Assembly (NCBI GenBank): GCA_037179515.1
Contig: JAXCGZ010015168.1
Span: 46,001 to 110,000 of the forward strand
From: Halocaridina rubra
Lineage: Eukaryota > Arthropoda > Malacostraca > Decapoda > Atyidae
Length of the DNA stretch: 64,000 nucleotides
Direction of reading: 5' to 3'
Below the pieces are notes generated by a model. It did not search any database and had not been told where the DNA came from. It saw only the letters and a list, made by a program, of their open reading frames with translations. A program made the position numbers and the translations under genes. Of the stretch, positions 1 through 15,359 are shown piece after piece. The first letter of the stretch is position 1. Every line of letters begins with the position of its first letter.

Positions 1-969
1 TTGAAGGATTCCATTTCTTAATAGTTTCTCGATAACTTTGCAAACTATGGTGGTCAAAGAAACAGGTCTATAGCTTAGAGCTGTATCCCTCCTTCCCCTT
101 TTCAAGATAGGTACCACATTCCCTTGTTTCCAGCTTCTTGGAATCTCCACAGATTCCAGCGACTTTTCACACATGATGCATAGTGCAACTGATATTGGTT
201 TAGCTCATCTCTTAAGTATGTAAGGGGATATATCAACAGGACCTGTAGCTTTATGGCTATCCAACTCCATCAGTGCTTTGTATACCTCGGTGGCTGAAAA
301 GAAGATGTTCTCTAATACCGGCCCATGATCTACTATCTCTGCACTTTGAGGGGATGGGGTATTTTCTGCTGTAAATACTGAATGAAACTCATTATTCAGT
401 TCTTCGCAGGCCTCTTCATTTGTCTTAGCGATGCTTGCATCCACTCTCTTTAACTTTAAAACCTGTTCTTTGACCTTCACTTTCCTCTGATAAAGCTGTG
501 GAAAAGTTTGGGATTTTCTTTCGCCTCTCTTCTTTTACTTAGGTAATCATTTCTTGCATTTATGTTATTTCTCCTCCTATGCCTTTTCCAGAAGTTGACT
601 CTCCAACTCTTAGCTCTCTTATACTCATTATTGAACCATGTATCTCTGGCATGAATAACTCTTATTTTGGTCGAAAGTATGGAACAAGTAACTATTCCCA
701 TATGCCTCACAAAAGATTTCATATATTTCGTTTACAGCTATGTTGTGAAATAAGGTACTCCAGTCTATAACTGCAAAAAACTTGTTTATTTTGTTGTAAT
801 CTCCTTTTGGATAGTTCATCCTCATGTTCTTCTCAGTGCCCCTACTTTCAGGCAGACCATTTTAAATGATTTACTCCATTAACAACACACAGTGGTCACT
901 ATTTCCAATTCGTGTTTTATAATTTTCTTTTTTTTTAATATCCAACACATTATCTGTGAATACTAGATC
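1..969 (-). pseudogene. CRa (CR1-like) element relic, endonuclease end to start of RT
   Basis: Read on the minus strand, this matches the better copy at 61084-63766 from the end of the endonuclease domain (block DLVFTDN, near 940-965) through the linker to the start of reverse transcriptase (KATGP.DISP near 210-240; SLTSIVCKV near 20-75). The frame is broken: only fragments of 91, 81 and 65 codons stay open (205-480, 477-722, 628-825). About 18 bases present in the other copies are missing near position 20. The element runs off the left edge. It is the downstream part of one copy whose upstream part is at 3958-4735; a Jockey-like element (970-3957) separates the two. Dead copy; family assignment is firm, the CR1 clade name is inferred from the C-terminal layout of sister copies. 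Confidence 0.85.
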
Positions 970-3957
970 ATGAACAGCACTTGGGCACTTTCCTCCCTAA
1001 CCTCCTCCTCCTATCTGAAACCCAGTTGTCTATACATGCTTCCACTGACCCTTTCCAAATCTCCCACTATAATCTGCATACTCGTTTTCGTTCCAAAGGT
1101 GGGGTCTGTGCTTACTGCAACATTAACACTCCTACTGTGAGGCTCATGGACCTTGAATCTCCTGACTTTGATGTTCTCTGGCTAAAAGTCTATCTCTCCA
1201 CTACCACTATCATCCTTTGCTTCTGCTACTGTTCTCCAAACTCCACCGAGTTTGTGTCTTTCGCTGAATATCTCTCCTCGTGCCATGAATCCTTGCTATC
1301 TTCTCACCCACATGCTGAAGTTCTCTACATTGGAGACTTCAATGTACACCACAGTGAGTGGTTTCATTCTTCTCACACTGATGTGGGAGGAAGCGAGGCT
1401 CTTGCTTTCTCTATTACTCACGATCTGGAGCAAATTATCAAACATCCTACTCGCGTTCCTGATCATCACGAACATGCTGCAAACACTCTTGACCTATTTT
1501 TTACTTCTAACCCTTCAAACTACTCTTATTCTGTGCTTTCCCCTCTTGGTAAATCTGACCATTCCATGATCTCTGTCTCTTCCATTTTCGCTCCCCCACC
1601 ACCAATCCCTCCTACTCAACGCTGCCTTTGGTACTTCGAGTGAACCCAATATGAAAATTTGCGTAACTTCCTCTTTGACTTCCCATGGGATGACTACTGC
1701 TTTCAGTCCCGCAACCCTGATCGGGTAGCTGTAAAAGTTGCCGAGATCGTGACCGCGGGAATGGAGGCGTACATCCCCTCTTCTACTAAAACTTTCTCTC
1801 CCCCTAAACCTTGGTTTGACCGTGCCTGCTCCATGGCTATCCAGGCTAGGAATCAGGCTCACCGATCTTACCAAGCCTCTCCTTCCAATTTAACTCGCTC
1901 TGCTTTTATTATAGCTAGGAATCACTGCACAGCTCAGATTCGAAGGTCTAAGGCTTCCTTTATAAGAAGGAAAGTTGATAACCTTAACTCCTTTCCCACT
2001 GACAAATGCTTCTGGTCCTTAGCCAAAAACCTCTTCAAAAACTTCTGTAACTCAAGCTTTCCCCCTCTCATTCGTTCTGATGGTTCTATAGCTTGCTCTC
2101 CCACTGACAAAGCCACTCTCTTTGGCTCTCATTTTTCTGCCAACTCTTCTATCAACGATTCCAGCGCACCTGTTCCTCAGTCTTTTCCCCTCTCTAACCC
2201 TATGCCCTCCCTTATCCTTTCTTCACCCAAAGTTCATAAGGTTCTTCGCTCACTAAAGACAAACAAGGCATCTGGTCCCGATGGTATCCCTGCAAGGTTC
2301 CTTACGGAGTTTGCAGATGAACTGGCTCCCGTGCTTTGCCGTCTTTTTTGCCTCATTCCGTCAACCAGTATCTATCCTTCATCTTGGAAGCATGCTCTAG
2401 TTCAACCTGTTCCTAAGAAGGGTGACCGCTCTATTCCTTCTAACTACTGACCTATTGCTCTAACCTTCTCTATTGCTAAAGTTTTTGAAACTTTGCTCAA
2501 TGCTCACTTCTTGAAACGCCTTGAATCTAACTCACTTATCTCCGATCACCAGTACGGCTTCCACAAGGCAAGATCCACAGGTGATCTCCTGTCCTATCTT
2601 ACTCATGTATGGTCATCTTCTCCGAGGAACTATGGGGAATTCTTTGTCGTCACCCTTGATATCTCTAAGGCTTTTGACAGAGTATGGCACAAGGCTCTGT
2701 TGGCCAAACTCCCTGCCTATGGTTTTACCCCTTCTTTCTGTTCTCTGATTTCCAGTTTTCTTACTGACCGTTCTATATCTGTAGTTGTTGATGGCGCGAC
2801 ATCTAGCCCTTTCTCTGTTTCCAGTGGTGTTCCACAGGGCTCTGTTCTTTCACCTACTCTCTTCCTTCTCTTCATCAATGATCTTCTACAATCCCCATCT
2901 TCCTCTCTTCTTCATGCCTTAGCCGATGATTCTACCCTTCACTTTTCCTCTGCCTTTTCTTCACAACCTTCATCTGTTACACGTAATCAATCTCGTATCA
3001 CTCTTTCTTCTACTCTTAACTCTGATTTGCAGAGAGTATCTGAATGGGACACTCAAAATTTAGTTAAATTCAATGCCTCCAAGACACAGTTTCTGGCTAT
3101 CTCTTCATCTTCTTCTCCTCCTGATAACCCTATTGTCTTCGAAACTAATGAAATTTACCCTCTTAACTCTATCAATATATTAGGAATCCATATAGCCTCT
3201 AACTTGTCTTGGAGGAATCACATAATCCAAATTTCTAAATCTTCATCCAAAAAATTGGGGTTTTTGTTTCGTTTTCGTTATTACTTTTCCTCATTGCAGT
3301 TACTTAAAATTTACAAAGGTCTTATCTGCCCCTGCTTAGATTACTGCTCACACATCTGGGGTGCTTCTTCCTTTACTTATCTTCTTGATAGGGTTGAATC
3401 TAAGGCAGTCAGACTCATTAATGAACCTTCTCTTACTTCTAACCTGGATTCTCTCTCTCTTCACCGTAAGGTATCTTCCCTTTCACTTTTCTATCGCTAC
3501 TACTTCCATCGCTGCTCTAATGAGTTGGCAAGTTGCATCCCTCCTCCACTGCCGAGGCCACGTAACACTCGCCAAGCGGCCTCATCTCACAGGTACTGTG
3601 TGGAGATTTGTAGCTCGCGGATTGGTCGGTGCAGCGACTGCTTCTTCCCATCTACTTCCAGACTCCGGAACTCTCTTCCTCCTTCTGTCTTTGCTAATTC
3701 TTATGACCTTTCATCCTTCAAAAAGCAGTTCTATCGTCATCTCAGAGCCTAGTCCTCCATATCTCAGGGTCCTCTTTACTTTGACTGTTTTTTTTCTGTC
3801 TGTCATTTTCCTTTGTGTGACATTACCTCATCTCTGTCTTGCCCTTAACCTTTTTCTTTTCCTTCGTCTTGGTATTTTCTCGTGCCCGGGCCTTTGTTGA
3901 TGAGGGCAGTTTCTGCCTGTCCCGGTGTTACACTCTTAAAAAAAAGAAAAAAAAAAG
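970..3957 (+). mobile_element. Jockey-like non-LTR retrotransposon JKa, nearly complete, nested in CRa
   Basis: Inserted on the plus strand inside the minus-strand CRa copy: the flanks at 960-969 and 3958-3975 are adjacent in intact CRa (around 61440-61465). It begins inside the endonuclease domain, so it is 5'-truncated. After the RT frame ends at 3752 there is a roughly 180-base 3' UTR ending in an A-rich tail (3938-3955). No clear target-site duplication is visible; the few bases missing or altered at the junction may have hidden it. Three 5'-truncated relatives in the window share its 3' end (26472-26921, 23035-23174, more weakly 15165-15355). Confidence 0.85.
981..3752 (+). pseudogene. 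JKa ORF2: AP endonuclease plus reverse transcriptase, two nonsense mutations
   Basis: One reading frame of about 924 codons, open except for TGA at 1641-1643 and TGA at 2448-2450. The second stop lies in NY*PIAL, where related RTs have NYRPI, so CGA to TGA is the likely change. The endonuclease part (981-1643) shows SETQ, GDFN near 1336 and KSDHS near 1552, but lacks its first residues. The RT part (from about 2255) shows KASGPDGIP, a GF block, LDISKAFDRVWH (motif A), SSGVPQGSVLSP (motif B) and ADDST (motif C, about 2922). The C-terminus ends FKKQFYRHLRA with no RNase H. It would nick the target and prime reverse transcription. This copy is not translatable in full without reading through both stops. 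Jockey superfamily is well supported; the exact clade is not. Confidence 0.85.
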
Positions 3958-4735
3958 CGGCGATGGCTCATCCCCACCCCTGGCCCTCCTTGGTTCTAAT
4001 ACATGTTGGCGTAGGCAATTTCCTTGTATGCAATATAGGAATCTTGTACTAAATGAATCATTAACACTGTGCAGGTCAAGATTTGTCCAATTTATCTCTC
4101 TATGACTAAAATCTCTCATAATCAAGATCCTATGCTCTCTTTCCCGTGCGATGTTATGGCTTCGATAGTATCTATATGACTTTCCTCATAAACCATTTGC
4201 CTATGTTGATTCCTTTGTGGGTTATATACAACAGTTTTCATGATGCTCTCTGACCTGGAATTTATGCGAGCAACAAGAAAATCCTTGTATTCACTTACTA
4301 TAGCAAAGTTTATTTCTTCAACCTTTCACTTATGAGAAATGTTATCCCTCATCCAATCCTCTCAGATCTTTTATTCCTTAATATTCTGAAATCCTTAGAA
4401 TAACTATGACACTATATATGCCCTCACTTAACTTAGTCTCTGTAACCGCTATTATATCTGCCTTATTGTTTTGAAGCCTATCCTTCAAGTTTACTACCTT
4501 ACCAGCTACTCCATCAACAATTGTGTACAGCAATCTTAATAAGGCTGCATCCCCTGATCTCCTAGAGTTATCTTCTTTATTTCCCCTTTGTCTGGAAGAG
4601 CTCTGAAACAAAAAATTTTCTTATCTTATTCATTTCTTTCCTCATTTGAACTTCCAGCTTCTTGAAAAAAGCTTTAGAGTCTTTCCATCTTTTCCTCTGT
4701 TCCATATGGTCTAATGAACACTGTTCTGAATGTAT
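3958..4735 (-). pseudogene. CRa element relic, N-terminal endonuclease half
   Basis: This is the upstream half of the copy continued at 1-969. On the minus strand it carries the endonuclease start (LYTIVDGVAGKVVNLKD and VTETKL near 4420-4520, with the catalytic-type Glu), then the GDFN-equivalent region near 4090-4125 and RARGGDE near 3975. The N-terminal endonuclease residues are missing from the other large copies of the window, so this relic and 23600-25130 are the only sources for the 5' half of the family. Upstream of the endonuclease (4615-4735) there is Lys/Glu-rich potential coding sequence, perhaps the end of an ORF1 or a linker. Several frameshifts are present. Confidence 0.8.
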
Positions 4736-4751
4736 GTATGCATGCATGCAT
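4736..4751. repeat. Short ATGC/CATA microsatellite between two CRa copies
   Basis: A few tandem ATGC/ATGT units separate the 3' tail of one minus-strand CRa copy (4752-5010) from the start of the next (4735 downwards). This is the simple-sequence joint seen between head-to-tail CRa copies elsewhere in the window. Confidence 0.7.
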
Positions 4752-5010
4752 TTATCTAATTGTGCTCATGAGAAAGAGCCCAATAATCGTATCTCCCCGT
4801 CTCCTGACCGGCTTAATCTTTTCCTCATAGACGTTTTTATCTACCCCTAAAACTATGAATGGACTTACTATTTTCTGTTTCTTTATTTACTGATATCCAA
4901 GTATCAAGTGTTCTTACACTATAAAAGAGTAAACCTTCCTTACATCCAGTACAGAAGTTTTCTTACAGAGCTTATAACTATTTCCTCTATTTCTAGTCTG
5001 AAGCTTCACA
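4752..5010 (-). pseudogene. CRa 3' end relic
   Basis: The reverse complement matches the last RT codons and 3' UTR of CRa: the RKYFFSVRVV region is recognisable near 4920-4950. The 3' UTR block (ggagacgggagatacga, near 4790) and the tail motif cacaattag (4757-4765) follow. It is heavily diverged and 5'-truncated. Reading the minus strand, the tail is followed by a short microsatellite and then another CRa copy. Confidence 0.75.
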
Positions 5011-5384
5011 AGAAAAAATATTTGCAGGATGCTAGGAAGTACTTTATTAGTTTAAGAATAATTGGTAATTATTTTTATTTATGACTGCAACACCAGGAGG
5101 CAATGAAAATTGCCCTCATCGGGCTTGGGCACGAAGAAAACAAAGCAAAGAGAAACAGAGTTGGGGCGTGTTGTGACTTGTCAGATGTGAAAGGAAAGAT
5201 GTTTAACGAATATCAAAGAATATTTGAAGTTGATGTACCCATAGAAAAAGAGCCTCACCTGATGGATGACTTAACATCGAACTGTCCTGGACAGTCCTAC
5301 GTAAGTCCAATGAACCATCAGTTTTAGTATCGTAAAGTGCGTCTGATGCCAAGGCCCAGCCTAATGCACACTGGGATTCTCTAA
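5011..5384. other. No recognised gene; one unassigned 74-codon ORF
   Basis: An open frame at 5103-5327 (+) starts MKIALIGLGHEENK and ends PMNHQF. I do not recognise it, and nothing around it suggests a promoter or splice structure. It could be chance or a piece of an unknown exon. Confidence 0.3.
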
Positions 5385-5477
5385 ATACATACATACATAC
5401 ATACATACATACATACATACATACATACATACATACATACATTCCACAAAGGAATCTACATGCATGTATGTATGTAT

Positions 5478-5564
<87 letters not shown>
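5385..5564. repeat. Microsatellites (CATA)n 5385-5442 and (GA)n 5478-5564
   Basis: Direct reading: about 14 CATA units, a spacer with a few TATG units at 5465-5477, then about 43 GA units with one slip (gg) near 5500. Confidence 0.98.
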
Positions 5565-5567
<3 letters not shown>

Positions 5568-6124
5568 GGACTTCTCTTGGCACTCTTCATAAATCTAGAT
5601 TAAGGAGTTAATCTGTCGCAATCTGACTTTGATTCATTCCTCTGTTGGGTCATATTTTATCTTTGTGGCTCTATTGTTTGTTGTTTTGACCAACTTTGAT
5701 ACCTGGAGTAATATTGCTCTGATTTATGAGGTTTTCTAGCCTGGTATGACAATAAATAGCCAATTTACAACAGAACAGAGAGCAAATTTCAAAGTTGGAT
5801 ATGATTTAAAATGCTTTGAAGTTTCTGAGTAAATTTGAGGAACTATTGCTCGCTATAATTACCGAATTATCTTTAAACTTCTGACTTGAATTTCTTAAGC
5901 CTCTATTACACGGTCGCATTTTCCTGCGATATATTTTAAGATTCTTAAAATAGTTTTATCTTAAGCAAAATTCCATTGTACTTTTTATATGCAACTAAAG
6001 AATAAGATTAACACAAAATCATATATAAATATGAAAACTGGTTTTAAACATAATTTTTAAAACATTTGATGGAATAAATTATATTTTTCTTTTTATCTAC
6101 AACTGAATAATATAAGTATATTTA

Positions 6125-6126
<2 letters not shown>
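5565..6126. other. AT-rich stretch, nothing recognised
   Basis: No ORF of note and no match to the window's repeat families. Confidence 0.6.

Positions 6127-6206
<80 letters not shown>
6127..6206. repeat. (TA)n microsatellite
   Basis: About 40 uninterrupted TA units. The 6207-6534 stretch after it holds only a short A-run (6251-6261) and no gene. Confidence 0.98.
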
Positions 6207-6209
<3 letters not shown>

Positions 6210-6534
6210 AATGGTATACATACAATGCTTTGTCGTTGAAATTAAGATGTAAAAAAAAAAAACCGATGCAGCGGGGAAAAATGTGACCGTGAAATAGAAG
6301 CCTTGGCTTTTTACTGATGTCCTTTGTTTACAATGGAGACAAAGGGTTGTGTAAACACAATACGTTACATGATCTATAATTCTTGATGCTTCCTACACGG
6401 AAATAGTTCTTTGAAAATTTCTTGCCGAAGCCTTTATATTTTCGATATTCTTATAGATTAGTCAGTTCATTTAACCCAAAATCATTATTTTCTAATTGAC
6501 AGAAAAGTTGTGTGATAAAAAGAACCTCTTTCAG

Positions 6535-6584
6535 TATCCAGGAGATAGGTTTCGCACCTGAGCAGTTACAATTAGGTAATCACA
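6535..6584 (+). mobile_element. Minimal CRa 3' tail relic
   Basis: It contains ccaggaga and then acaattaggtaatcaca (6568-6584), which is identical to the CRa terminal motif. The spacing resembles the shortened 3' UTR of the copy ending at 36523. It may be an extremely 5'-truncated insertion of about 50 bases. Confidence 0.55.
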
Positions 6585-6596
6585 GTTTTTGAAAGC

Positions 6597-6840
6597 TCAT
6601 TGTGATGAGCCTCCTGGCTAGTACAGTGGTAACCCGCTGGCCTCGCATTCGCGAGGGTGACGAATCGCGCCTCGTCTAGGCAAGAAAGTTTTAGCCGTTT
6701 ACTGGTGAGGTTACTGCTGTGGCTAGGCACCACAGTGGGGGGTTGGTGCCTGTGCCGACTGGCAACCGCCCTACGGGTCCTACATGACCCGTTCCACCCA
6801 TCCGTGTGTGGAGAATCTAAAACACCAACATCATTGTGAT
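6597..6840 (+). mobile_element. tRNA-derived SINE tS2 (6607-6830) with perfect 10-bp TSD
   Basis: The head contains a box A-like stretch (tggctagtacagtggt, about 6613) and a degenerate box B region (cgaatcgcgcc, about 6660). A 150-base body follows, ending gagaatctaaaacaccaaca. The direct repeat tcattgtgat flanks it exactly at 6597-6606 and 6831-6840, proving target-primed insertion. Sister copies are at 13793-13966 and 21698-21914. Pol III transcription and mobilisation by a resident LINE are inferred from the family type. Confidence 0.88.
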
Positions 6841-7382
6841 ATACATAAATATTAATGGTGAATGGCGGTAAATAATTATATAGCAGTGACGTCCCACTTA
6901 CGGGAGCCTTTAAAATCTCAGCAGAATGAGTGAGAGCGCCGCTAGCTATATGGCGGCTATGATAAAAACATATTTTCACAAGCTTGAACGTTGACATAGA
7001 AAATGCACTTACAGACGTAAATGCCAATAAACACAACTTCCATATAAGAAAAATAAATGTGTAAATTCGTGTATATACACTCCTGTATATACATGATGAG
7101 GCGTAAATCGCATGCGAATCAATTCATCAGGTCGCTCGTTAACTCTCAACCGAAAAGTAACATTACATTTTATTTTTATTTTTCTCTATCGATGGTATAT
7201 ATGATGCTTAGCAATTCTTATGCAATACCCCTGTCATCTCAGTAAACTCATTTGATAAGAAAAGTCCATTGCGTATGAGCATTACGTTGTTAAGTATTTA
7301 TAGAAATACAATTTCATACCTTCATTACTTACAGCTCCAGAAACCAGATCACATTTCGGTCGGACCACAGCTAATGGCGTCT

Positions 7383-7385
<3 letters not shown>
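6841..7385. other. No recognised feature
   Basis: Mixed-composition sequence without RT, SINE or transposase similarity. Short open frames in it have no recognisable content. Confidence 0.6.

Positions 7386-7417
<32 letters not shown>
7386..7417. repeat. (GA)n abutting the 3' end of the I-like element
   Basis: Sixteen GA units. On the other side of the element, 10449-10642 is also (GA)n, so the element sits inside one GA tract and the tract acts as its target-site repeat. Confidence 0.95.
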
Positions 7418-10642
<3,225 letters not shown>

Positions 10643-10643
<1 letters not shown>

Positions 10644-11024
10644 AACCTGTTGAAGTTGGTCATCCATTTGAGCAATGGAGTATAAATTCATGGCCTTTAA
10701 TGCAATTATTTGACGCTTGTTCCTGCATTTACAGCATGTTACACATAATGTTCTCGTCGTGAATTAATTGATAAAAAGGAATTGGACAGTCTGTCAGTAT
10801 TAGGTTATATTAATCTCCAGAAAGAGAACACCATGGTTCCTCAGGGACTAATTTCAATGTTTTATCCAAGTGAGACGTAAAGCGTTCCAGGAGCAGTTTA
10901 AAAACTTAAATACCTGTACTGGAAGGAAGCTGAACAAAGCACAAGGAGTGGCGAAGATTTTCACATTATGTGGCATGGACTTTGCTGAAGTGTGGGTTCA
11001 GAAATATTGTGTAGAAATATCTCT
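10643..11024. other. No recognised feature
   Basis: No coherent coding potential or family match found. Confidence 0.55.
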
Positions 11025-11192
11025 GAGGGGCAGAGGGTAAGAATACTTAATCCGTGTTCGCCAGTTGTCGCAAAAGTCGACTCCATTGGGCTGAGCGAAG
11101 GGATTGGGAATCCCCTCATCTATATTTTCCTCCTGTAAAGAGTCATGATATTTTGCTTTGACTCAGCCACCTACTTTATAGGGGGAACATAG
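11025..11192 (-). repeat. rX repeat, minus-strand copy
   Basis: The reverse complement aligns end to end with 30368-30534 and 38962-39131. It starts ttccccctataaagtaggtgg, followed by ctgagtcaaagc, a 'gaggggattccca' centre, 'gtcgacttttgcgac', 'gaacacgg' and 'agtattctta', and ends in a short hairpin-like block. No coding capacity. The ggtggctgagtcaaagc stretch resembles a box A of Leu/Ser tRNA, so a remote tRNA origin is possible. Confidence 0.75.
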
Positions 11193-11850
11193 TTATTGTG
11201 AATAGACAAAGATTTAAACGAAGAGATAATTACTGTGCCAAGGCACTACCAACTACACCACTCAAGGTCTAAAGCAGAAGCAAACCTTACAGCTTACCTG
11301 CTATACTAAGAATGAACGCATTCTTTCTGAATGTCTGTTTGTTTATATTACGGCTTCTACTAACTTCACTCGTGGTTTCGTTTTCACATTTAATGCAAGT
11401 CCCAAGCTATTTAGACAATTAGAAAGAATACTTTCATTCCTAGTATAGCAGTTAAGCTGTAATGTTTGCTTCTTCTTTAGACCTTCAGTGGTGTAGCTGG
11501 TAGTGCCTTGCCACGGATGTGTCTTAGGTTCGAGTCCTGATCATGGGTAAAATATGATTTATGTCTTCACATATGTTAATGTGTTTATTTGATTATTATT
11601 GAAACAAAATAGCACGGGATTTGAATTAAATGCGAACATGAAACCACGAGTGAGGTAAGAAGAAGCTGTAATATGAACAAAGATGCATTCAGAAAGAATG
11701 CGTTCATTCCTAGTATAACAGTTAAGCGGTAAGGTTTGCTTCTTCTTTAGACCTTCAGTGGTGTAGTTGGTAGAGCCTTGCCACGATAATTGTGTCTCAG
11801 GTTCGAGTCCTGATCATGGGTAAAATATGATTCATGTTTTCACATATGTT
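11193..11850. repeat. tP tRNA-like repeat, head-to-head inverted pair plus tandem unit
   Basis: 11200-11440 carries one unit in minus orientation (actaccaactacaccact near 11250; gaatgaacgcattctttc near 11310). From about 11441 units follow in plus orientation, with box A-like ggtgtagctggtag (about 11490) and canonical box B ggttcgagtcc at about 11528. A second plus unit has the same boxes at about 11760 and 11802. The plus units are about 280 bases long. The same family and the same minus-then-plus arrangement recur at 40653-41979 and 46350-46500. Confidence 0.8.
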
Positions 11851-13021
<1,171 letters not shown>

Positions 13022-13024
<3 letters not shown>

Positions 13025-13344
13025 TGTGTTATTATTCTATGATAAAAATGTTTTCCTGTACCACTAATCTTGGGAATAAATGACAAAATGGCGTGGAAAG
13101 ACATCACGAACTGTGGGACATAATTCGGGCTATGTTCGCTGGAATCAAATTACTGGAAATAAGAGAAAGGTAGTAGTGTCTGAAAGGGCGTAAATCTATT
13201 ATCTGCTTTCTCTTGCTTCTGGATCCCTGGAGATAATTTCTCGTTTCTTTGACATGATGTCTTGCTTCGTGTCCTTTCATTATTTGATACTTCACAACTA
13301 AAGGCTACTCCTCTACCCAGAGTTAGTTGAAATCTACAGTGGAT

Positions 13345-13345
<1 letters not shown>
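13022..13345. other. No recognised feature
   Basis: No ORF or repeat family recognised. Confidence 0.55.

Positions 13346-13432
<87 letters not shown>
13346..13432. repeat. (CT)n microsatellite
   Basis: About 43 pure units. 13433-13792 after it shows no recognised feature. Confidence 0.98.
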
Positions 13433-13434
<2 letters not shown>

Positions 13435-13792
13435 GCACTTACCCACTCTCTCAATTATTCACTCAGTTACTCAGTCTTACTCACCCACTCGCTCTCGTTT
13501 TCCCTGCGTTAACCGATGTACAAATATTCATGTGAAATGTGAGTCGTAATGAGGATTATATTAATTGAGCTGGTTTATAAAAAAATAGATAGAATATGAT
13601 ACAGTGTTTTTATAGAAAACTATGCTTGAGTTTATATCAAATTTGAAGGGTCAGAGATGAAATATTTGAGTTTTAGGTAGAAAGAGTTAAACAAGGATTT
13701 TCGAGTGCTTTATACTGACTGCTATCAAGGAAATTTAATTTTGGAGATAGACAATTGCCAAATTAATAAGTAATGAAAAACTTTGGTATATT

Positions 13793-13966
13793 TGAAGTCG
13801 AGGGATCGCGCCTCGTCCAGGCAAGAGAGTTTAAGCTGTGTACTGGGGAGGTTACTGCTGTGGCTCGGCACTACAGTGGGGGTTGGGGTCTTTACCGGCT
13901 GGCGACCGCCCTTTGGGTCCTCCATGACCTGTTCCACCCATCCGTGGGTGGAGAATCTAAAACAAC
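13793..13966 (+). mobile_element. SINE tS2, 5'-truncated at box B
   Basis: It starts at the box B-like gtcgagggatcgcgcc and matches the body of the copies at 6607 and 21698 to the shared end gagaatctaaaacaa. The box A half is absent. No target-site duplication is apparent. Confidence 0.85.
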
Positions 13967-14644
13967 AATATTAGGAGTATTCATGACTAACACAAAATAA
14001 TATTTATCTTCAAAATGAAAAAGGGCATTATTTCAACTCTTCCATTGTGTCAAATTCATCCTCAAGACTCTTCTGGCATTAGTAAAGGAATAATTTAATT
14101 TTGCCCTTCCTGTTGTCATAAATGGAACAAAATCTTATAACATGCATCAAAATTGAGAAATCCTTTATATCTTTTAGATATGAATTTGAAGACCCTTCCC
14201 TGAAGAAAAACGCTTCTTCCTTTCATGTTTGTTGTATATAAGCATTAGGTTAAAATAGGTCAACAGGTACAAACATATAATCCACTTCTCTTTCTCCTGT
14301 CTCAAGCAGTGATAACAAGTAATTTTGCCTTCTAATTATAGCTCACAATTGATCTGTATGAGAGTGATAGCACCCACCTCCAAGGCTGAAAAATTCTCCA
14401 GTTAATTCTGTAAGAATGGACTGACTGGCTCCAGTAAAGAAAAATTTTGAAGTGACTCCGTAATCGTGGGCGAATTGTCACCAGTAAAGGAAAACACTTA
14501 TCAGTCTCTTCTACTCGGTTCTCGTCAACTCGTAAAAGTAACAAAACAGCAGAAAGTGCTTTTCCACAAACAACAAGGAATTTCTCATATATACGAGGAT
14601 ATGAGTTGTTATACATTAGTTAAGCAATATATTTTGAAGTAAGC
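13967..14644. other. No recognised feature
   Basis: AT-rich. A 94-codon minus frame (14332-14616) has no recognisable motif and may be chance. Confidence 0.5.

Positions 14645-14734
<90 letters not shown>
14645..14734. repeat. (TTA)n microsatellite
   Basis: Thirty pure units. 14735-15164 after it shows no recognised feature. Confidence 0.98.
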
Positions 14735-14735
<1 letters not shown>

Positions 14736-15164
14736 GCAACAATCACACCTTGAAAAAATCAACAATTATGAACCAGATGGCTCCAGCAGGAGAAGCAGCT
14801 TTGTGAGTGAAAAGGAAAAGAAAAGATAGAAGATGAAGCTATTCAGTATTGCAATACTGGCATTATTCCACAATAATTTTATTAAACATTCAGCACTACA
14901 GTATGCTGAATAGAGATTTTTTTGCGCCTACTTAAACTTACACAACATGGATAGGCAATTCACAACTTCCAAGTGGTAGCTGGAATAAAACTTCTTGCAG
15001 TCCGATTGATATTATTTTTAACGAAAGAAAATGCATAACTCTTGACAACAGTAGGCTGGCCATGGCATCAGCCGCCCGGTGAAATGCTATGACTGAATGC
15101 ATTACGGATTCAACTAGGACTTGTCCAGACAGCTCCGGGTTGAGTCTTTCTTCAGGACGGTTCT

Positions 15165-15355
15165 TCACTTATGCCTACATCTACACCGAATATTCTGGCG
15201 TATTCTTTACACATCTCTTGCTAACCCTTACCTCCAGACTCTGGAACTTTCTTCCTCTATCTGTCTTTCGAGATTATTATAACATATCACCCTTCAAAAA
15301 GCGGATCTATCGTCATATCAGTTGCATTCCTGATAATACGTCCAGTACGGAATAA
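15165..15355 (+). pseudogene. JKa-related RT C-terminal relic
   Basis: The plus-strand frame ends TSRLWNFLPLSVF... SPFKKRIYRHI, parallel to the JKa C-terminus TSRLRNSLPPSVF... SSFKKQFYRHL. No 3' UTR or poly(A) follows. Instead a minus-strand RT relic begins, so the two elements lie tail to tail. Support is limited to the last 40 residues. Confidence 0.5.
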
Positions 15356-15359
15356 CCTA

